Positions 60,501-64,000 of a stretch of DNA of 64,000 nt are shown here, in pieces (within the stretch, counting starts at the first letter, position 1; every line of letters begins with the position of its first letter). The DNA is taken from the NCBI RefSeq assembly GCF_000321225.1, contig NW_004450324.1, forward strand, positions 1,006,877 through 1,070,876. Direction: 5' to 3'. A program made the translations under genes and the position numbers. A model generated the notes under the pieces. The model was not told the origin of the DNA. It saw nothing but the letters and a program-made list of their open reading frames with translations, and ran no database searches. Source of the DNA: Odobenus rosmarus divergens (Eukaryota; Chordata; Mammalia; Carnivora; Odobenidae).

Positions 60501-60908
60501 AAAGGTTCTTTAACAAAAATATCCATACAAACTCTTACGTTTTTAGATTTACTTAAAATTTTACTTTTTCTGATTATTTCTCCATGTATAAGAGAGCCCA
60601 GATGTATAGATGCATTCTTCTCAAATGAGTCACATTCTTTTCTCTGAACTTAAAACTGGACAACTAAAGCCAAGAAAGCAGGAAAGGTTTTGTTTTACTT
60701 CCAGAAATATGGGGAAAAGTAAGAAAGTAGAAAACCAGGCAAGATGTATAAAATCTCATCTTTAGGGAAGGGACCAATGAAAGGCATAAGGCCTTGAGAA
60801 ACTGTTGTATTTATGACAGCAAAACCTCTGCATAACTGGCTTGACTGTGAAATAGCGGGGGCAGCCCTAGCTTTCAGGAGCAGGGCATTTTGATTAGAAT
60901 ACAATGGC

Positions 60909-61627
60909 ACAAATGTAGGGATCCAAAGGGGTTCGTGCACCCCGATGTTTATAGCAGTGATGTCCACAATAGCCAAACTGTGGAAAGAGCCAAGATGTCC
61001 ATCAACAGATGAATGGATAAAGAAGATGTGGTATATAAATACAATGGAATATTATGCAGCCATCAAAAAATGAAATCTTGCCATTTGCAATGACGTGGAT
61101 GGAACTGGAGGGTGTTATGCTGAGCGAAATAAGTCAGTCAGAGAAAGACATGTATCATATGACCTCACTGATATGAGGAATTCTTAATCTCAGGAAACAA
61201 CCTGAGGGTTGCTGGAGTGGTGGGGGGTGGGAGGGATGGGGTGGCTGGGTGATGGACACTGGGGAGGGTATTGCTATGGTGAGTGCTGTGAATTGTGCAA
61301 GACTGTTGAATTACAGATCTGTACCTCTGAAACAAATAATACAATATATGTTTAAAAAAAAAGAAGAGGATAGCAGGAGGGGAAGAATGAAGGGGGGGAA
61401 ATCGGAGGGGGAGACGAACCATGAGAGACGATGGACTCTGAGAAACAAACTGAGGGTTCTGGGGGGGGTGGGGGGATGGGTCAGCCCAGTGATGGGTATT
61501 AAAGAGGCCACGTACTGCATGGAGCACTGGGTGTTATACGCAAACAATGAATCATGGAACACTACATCAAAAACTAATGATGTAATGTATGGTGATTAAC
61601 ATAACAATAAAAAATTAAAGAAAAAAA
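60909..61627 (+). mobile_element. Young L1, 5'-truncated 3' end
   Basis: A 719-bp L1 insertion with ORF2 tail and the two-module 3' UTR (internal A-run near 61,352-61,361). It is flanked by a perfect 13-bp target-site duplication, agaatacaatggc, at 60,896-60,908 and 61,628-61,640. It is close in sequence to 1-1,063 but joins 'gatatgaggaattcttaatc' directly, lacking about 80 bp present there at roughly 525-605. Confidence 0.96.
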
Positions 61628-63289
61628 AGAATACAATGGCTACAGGAATTCCTTAGTAAGCACCCGGCTAAGCTTTATTGTGGCTGCCAGCTACGTGCCC
61701 CGTTCCTTGCTCGCACACCATCAGTCGTTTCTCTGTGGAACCGGGCAGTCAGGAACACACATGGCTGGGTGTGACTTGTCACTGGAAGTATATCCACAGC
61801 CCTTGGCTCACATTCCATGTCCAAAACTGGAAGCTACCAACAACCAGTTTTACGATGTTGCTCTCTCTAATTTCCAATCTGTGTGAAAGACTTGAGGCAT
61901 GGACTATATAACTTGATGCCACTGGACACAAACCACTGTCAAAACCAATATTCTTACCATTTTCCCCCCATGACCAGTATATACCTCTACCTTATGTTGA
62001 ATACAAAAAAAATGACATCTCTGAAATTAACCAGACATCCTGGGTCTTCTTTCACCAACCCACGTAACTGTATTCCTGAGAGGGATTTTAAGACGGATAA
62101 GATTAGGTATCTATACTATACTCAGAGAGCTTACACATAAGCATAGGAGAATAGACAAATACATTGATTGTTAGAGTATCTTATTATAATAAGTGTTCCA
62201 GGCAAAGGGAGTATTTTGAGCAAAGGCTTCTGTAGCCTGAAAAAGCAAAGAGTGTACACAAGGAATCATGAATAGTTAAACTGGGTACCTGCAAGGCAGT
62301 CGTGAGAGAAGGAACGTTAGTTGGCATGATTTAGTGGAAGGTCTTTCTTGCTGGGAAGAGAAATTTGAACTTACAGTGGAAAACAAGGGAAATTCTTGGA
62401 TGATTTGGGTATGAGTGGGTGGGTAGGACTGGATTAAGGACTTGCTTTAGGAAGAATCTTGTAAAAACTGTGTTTGGGCTGACGATTTCCATCAGGAGAG
62501 AGAGGGTATGTGGGGATGCTGGGTAGGAGGCTACCACAGAGATCTTGGCAAAAGGACATCGGGTCTCAGAAACAAGAGCTACGGAGAGAATAGCATCTTT
62601 GAGAAACATGCCTGCTCTTCAGAAACAGTGCCCAGTGATTGTAGCTCATGGAAACAAGCACTCCAGAATGGTGCAGAACAGTGGGAGAGAAGGAAGAATA
62701 GGAAGAATGAGGTTTTTCATGTGAGAACAAAGCCTTGAGTTATTTATTGAAATAGCACTGGCTCACATTGGAGAGTTCACACCCCATCAACCAGGAGTGC
62801 TCCCCGTTCTAGTACAGTACCTGGGTGGTGCCAGACCACATCCTAAACCACATCCTCAGTCCTATTCTCTTTAGGAAGGTGATCAACTCATTTGTAACAA
62901 TGGGTTATTAGTATCATGGTAAACAGTAAGTTTCCCATCCACATTCAAGCCCCCAGATTCTTTTAACCTGATACTTATTGCTGGGACCTCACAGGGTGTG
63001 TCGGCTGTTAGTATCAGTTTTGAGGTAAATCAGGGTCACTGCTATCATTGATATTCAGCTCAGTGACACACATCTGTCTTTTGCATAACATGGAGGCAAG
63101 CAAAGATAGCAAGGGAAGCTTGGTTAATTATTTGGTAACCAAGAAAGTTAAGTGGAATTAATTTTATTTGTATTAAGTTTGTACTCTATGCCCAAGACTG
63201 CTCCTACTGTAGGGGGGCTCCATATTAGCGTGCCTCACAGAACTCATAATCTATTTGGGGAGCAGGAGTTGAAATATAAATTGGCATAC

Positions 63290-63840
63290 TGTATTTTGTG
63301 GGTAGTGTTACAATATGTGTCAAAATGTGCACATCTACTGACTCTGTGATTCTATTTCCAAACATTTGTCCTAAGGAAGTAATCAGGGATTTGTGAAAAG
63401 ATTTAGCTCTAAGGATGTTCACTTAAATATTATTTATAATAGCACACTACTTGAACCATCCTAAATAATGTCCCAAAATAGGGCACTCATAAATAAACAT
63501 GACCTTTTCATAGGATGAAATACTCTGTAACCAATAAAATTATGTAATAGAAGAACATTAATGAAATAGAGAAATGCTTACGGTACAATGTTAAATGAGA
63601 GAAGCAAAGCTATAAAACACTGTGTGCAGAATGATCCCATTTTGGTAAAGAAAAAGATGTAATTTTAAGCCCACGAAATGTTAGAAACAAAGACATCAAA
63701 TTGTGAACAGTGGTTATCTCAGAACTGTGGGACTGGGACTTTTTTTTTCTTCTTTGTGGTTTTTCAGATCCCATAAAATTTCTATAACGAATATTTAACT
63801 GTAATGTGTATAGAATCACATAAATAAATTTAGTGTAAGT
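63290..63840 (+). mobile_element. Ancient L1/HAL1-type LINE fragment
   Basis: Diverged LINE phrases: 'cacttaaatattatttataatagc', shortened here to 'tatttataatagcacac', then 'gcagaatgatcccattttgg', 'gaacagtggttatctcagaa' and 'ttgtggtttttcagatc'. The right part reaches about 63,840. Confidence 0.6.
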
Positions 63841-64000
63841 TAAAATTTTGAGAAAACCATATGAGAATGATAATAGATAGCTAAGTGCTAACAGAAGTCA
63901 CTAAAGGTCTTAACTGGGGCAAAGTGGGCACAGATTTTCTCAGAGCCACGTGGATTTCCCGAAAGCCACCTCCACTAAGTCTCAGAGCATGGAGGGGCAG

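Larger units (their letters stand above)
49979..64000 (-). other. CERS6: CERS6 intron, running off the right edge
   Basis: At least 14 kb. I looked for the next CERS6 exon (ending ...GIFPLW in human) on the minus strand and did not see it. The interval holds the SINE cluster, Tigger-type element, L1, MIR and SINE copies listed separately. The stretches 51,162-52,520, 52,840-53,925, 54,160-56,555, 56,921-58,480, 58,655-60,330 and 61,641-63,285 show no gene or recognisable repeat. Confidence 0.8.

Noticed and set aside
61249..61599. 116-codon ORF near the right end
   Set aside because: It lies within the L1 3' UTR and is not a gene.
49979..64000. Preceding CERS6 exon with the catalytic TLC region
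   Set aside because: No minus-strand match to the expected ...FITTRLGIFPLW region was seen; it probably lies beyond the right edge.

Overview
This is a 64 kb piece of mammalian nuclear DNA, not a prokaryotic or viral genome. The abundant tRNA-derived SINEs open with 'gcctgggtggctcagtcggt' and continue 'gcctgctcagcgg'-style, ending in (AAATA)n tails with CT-rich segments. These are carnivore SINEC elements. Their internal sequence (ctcaggtcatgatcccaggg, ccctgctcagcggggagcc) is unlike the canid SINEC_Cf or felid forms as I remember them, so a caniform outside the dog family (mustelid, bear or pinniped) is the best guess. The species itself cannot be read from the window.

Two genes are recognised, both on the minus strand and in the same tandem order as on human chromosome 2q24.3. 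The 3' end of CERS6 (ceramide synthase 6) occupies about 41,150-64,000. It has two coding exons (49,822-49,978 and 46,688-46,840, the latter with the stop codon), a probable 5.5 kb 3' UTR, and intron running off the right edge. The 5' end of NOSTRIN (nitric oxide synthase trafficking inducer, an F-BAR protein) occupies about 1-24,031. The exon with the start codon is at 23,826-24,031 and the second coding exon at 13,732-13,817. A 10 kb intron separates them, and another intron runs off the left edge. The intergenic interval is about 17 kb.

The rest is introns, intergenic DNA and interspersed repeats. From left to right: a young L1 3' end, two SINEs and an RPL4 processed pseudogene (1-2,800); unique intron with ancient L2/MIR fragments and a 10-copy 31-bp minisatellite (9,633-9,940); L1 fragments, SINEs and a long GAAA tract (11,500-18,600); the NOSTRIN start exon; an intergenic interval holding four LTR relics, an L1 and several MIR/L2 fragments (24,000-41,100); the nearly repeat-free CERS6 3' UTR and last intron (41,150-50,580); a three-deep nested SINE cluster (50,585-51,161); a Tigger2/MER8-type DNA transposon (52.5 kb); and MIR, SINE and L1 copies to the end.

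No undescribed gene system was found. The items most worth a second look are structural: the triple-nested SINE, a SINE with a probable 3' transduction, a small unidentified poly(A) retro-insert inside an old LTR, the homogeneous CpG-bearing minisatellite, and an Asn-to-His difference in the CERS6 acyl-specificity loop. Almost all long open reading frames in the window are chance or repeat-derived.
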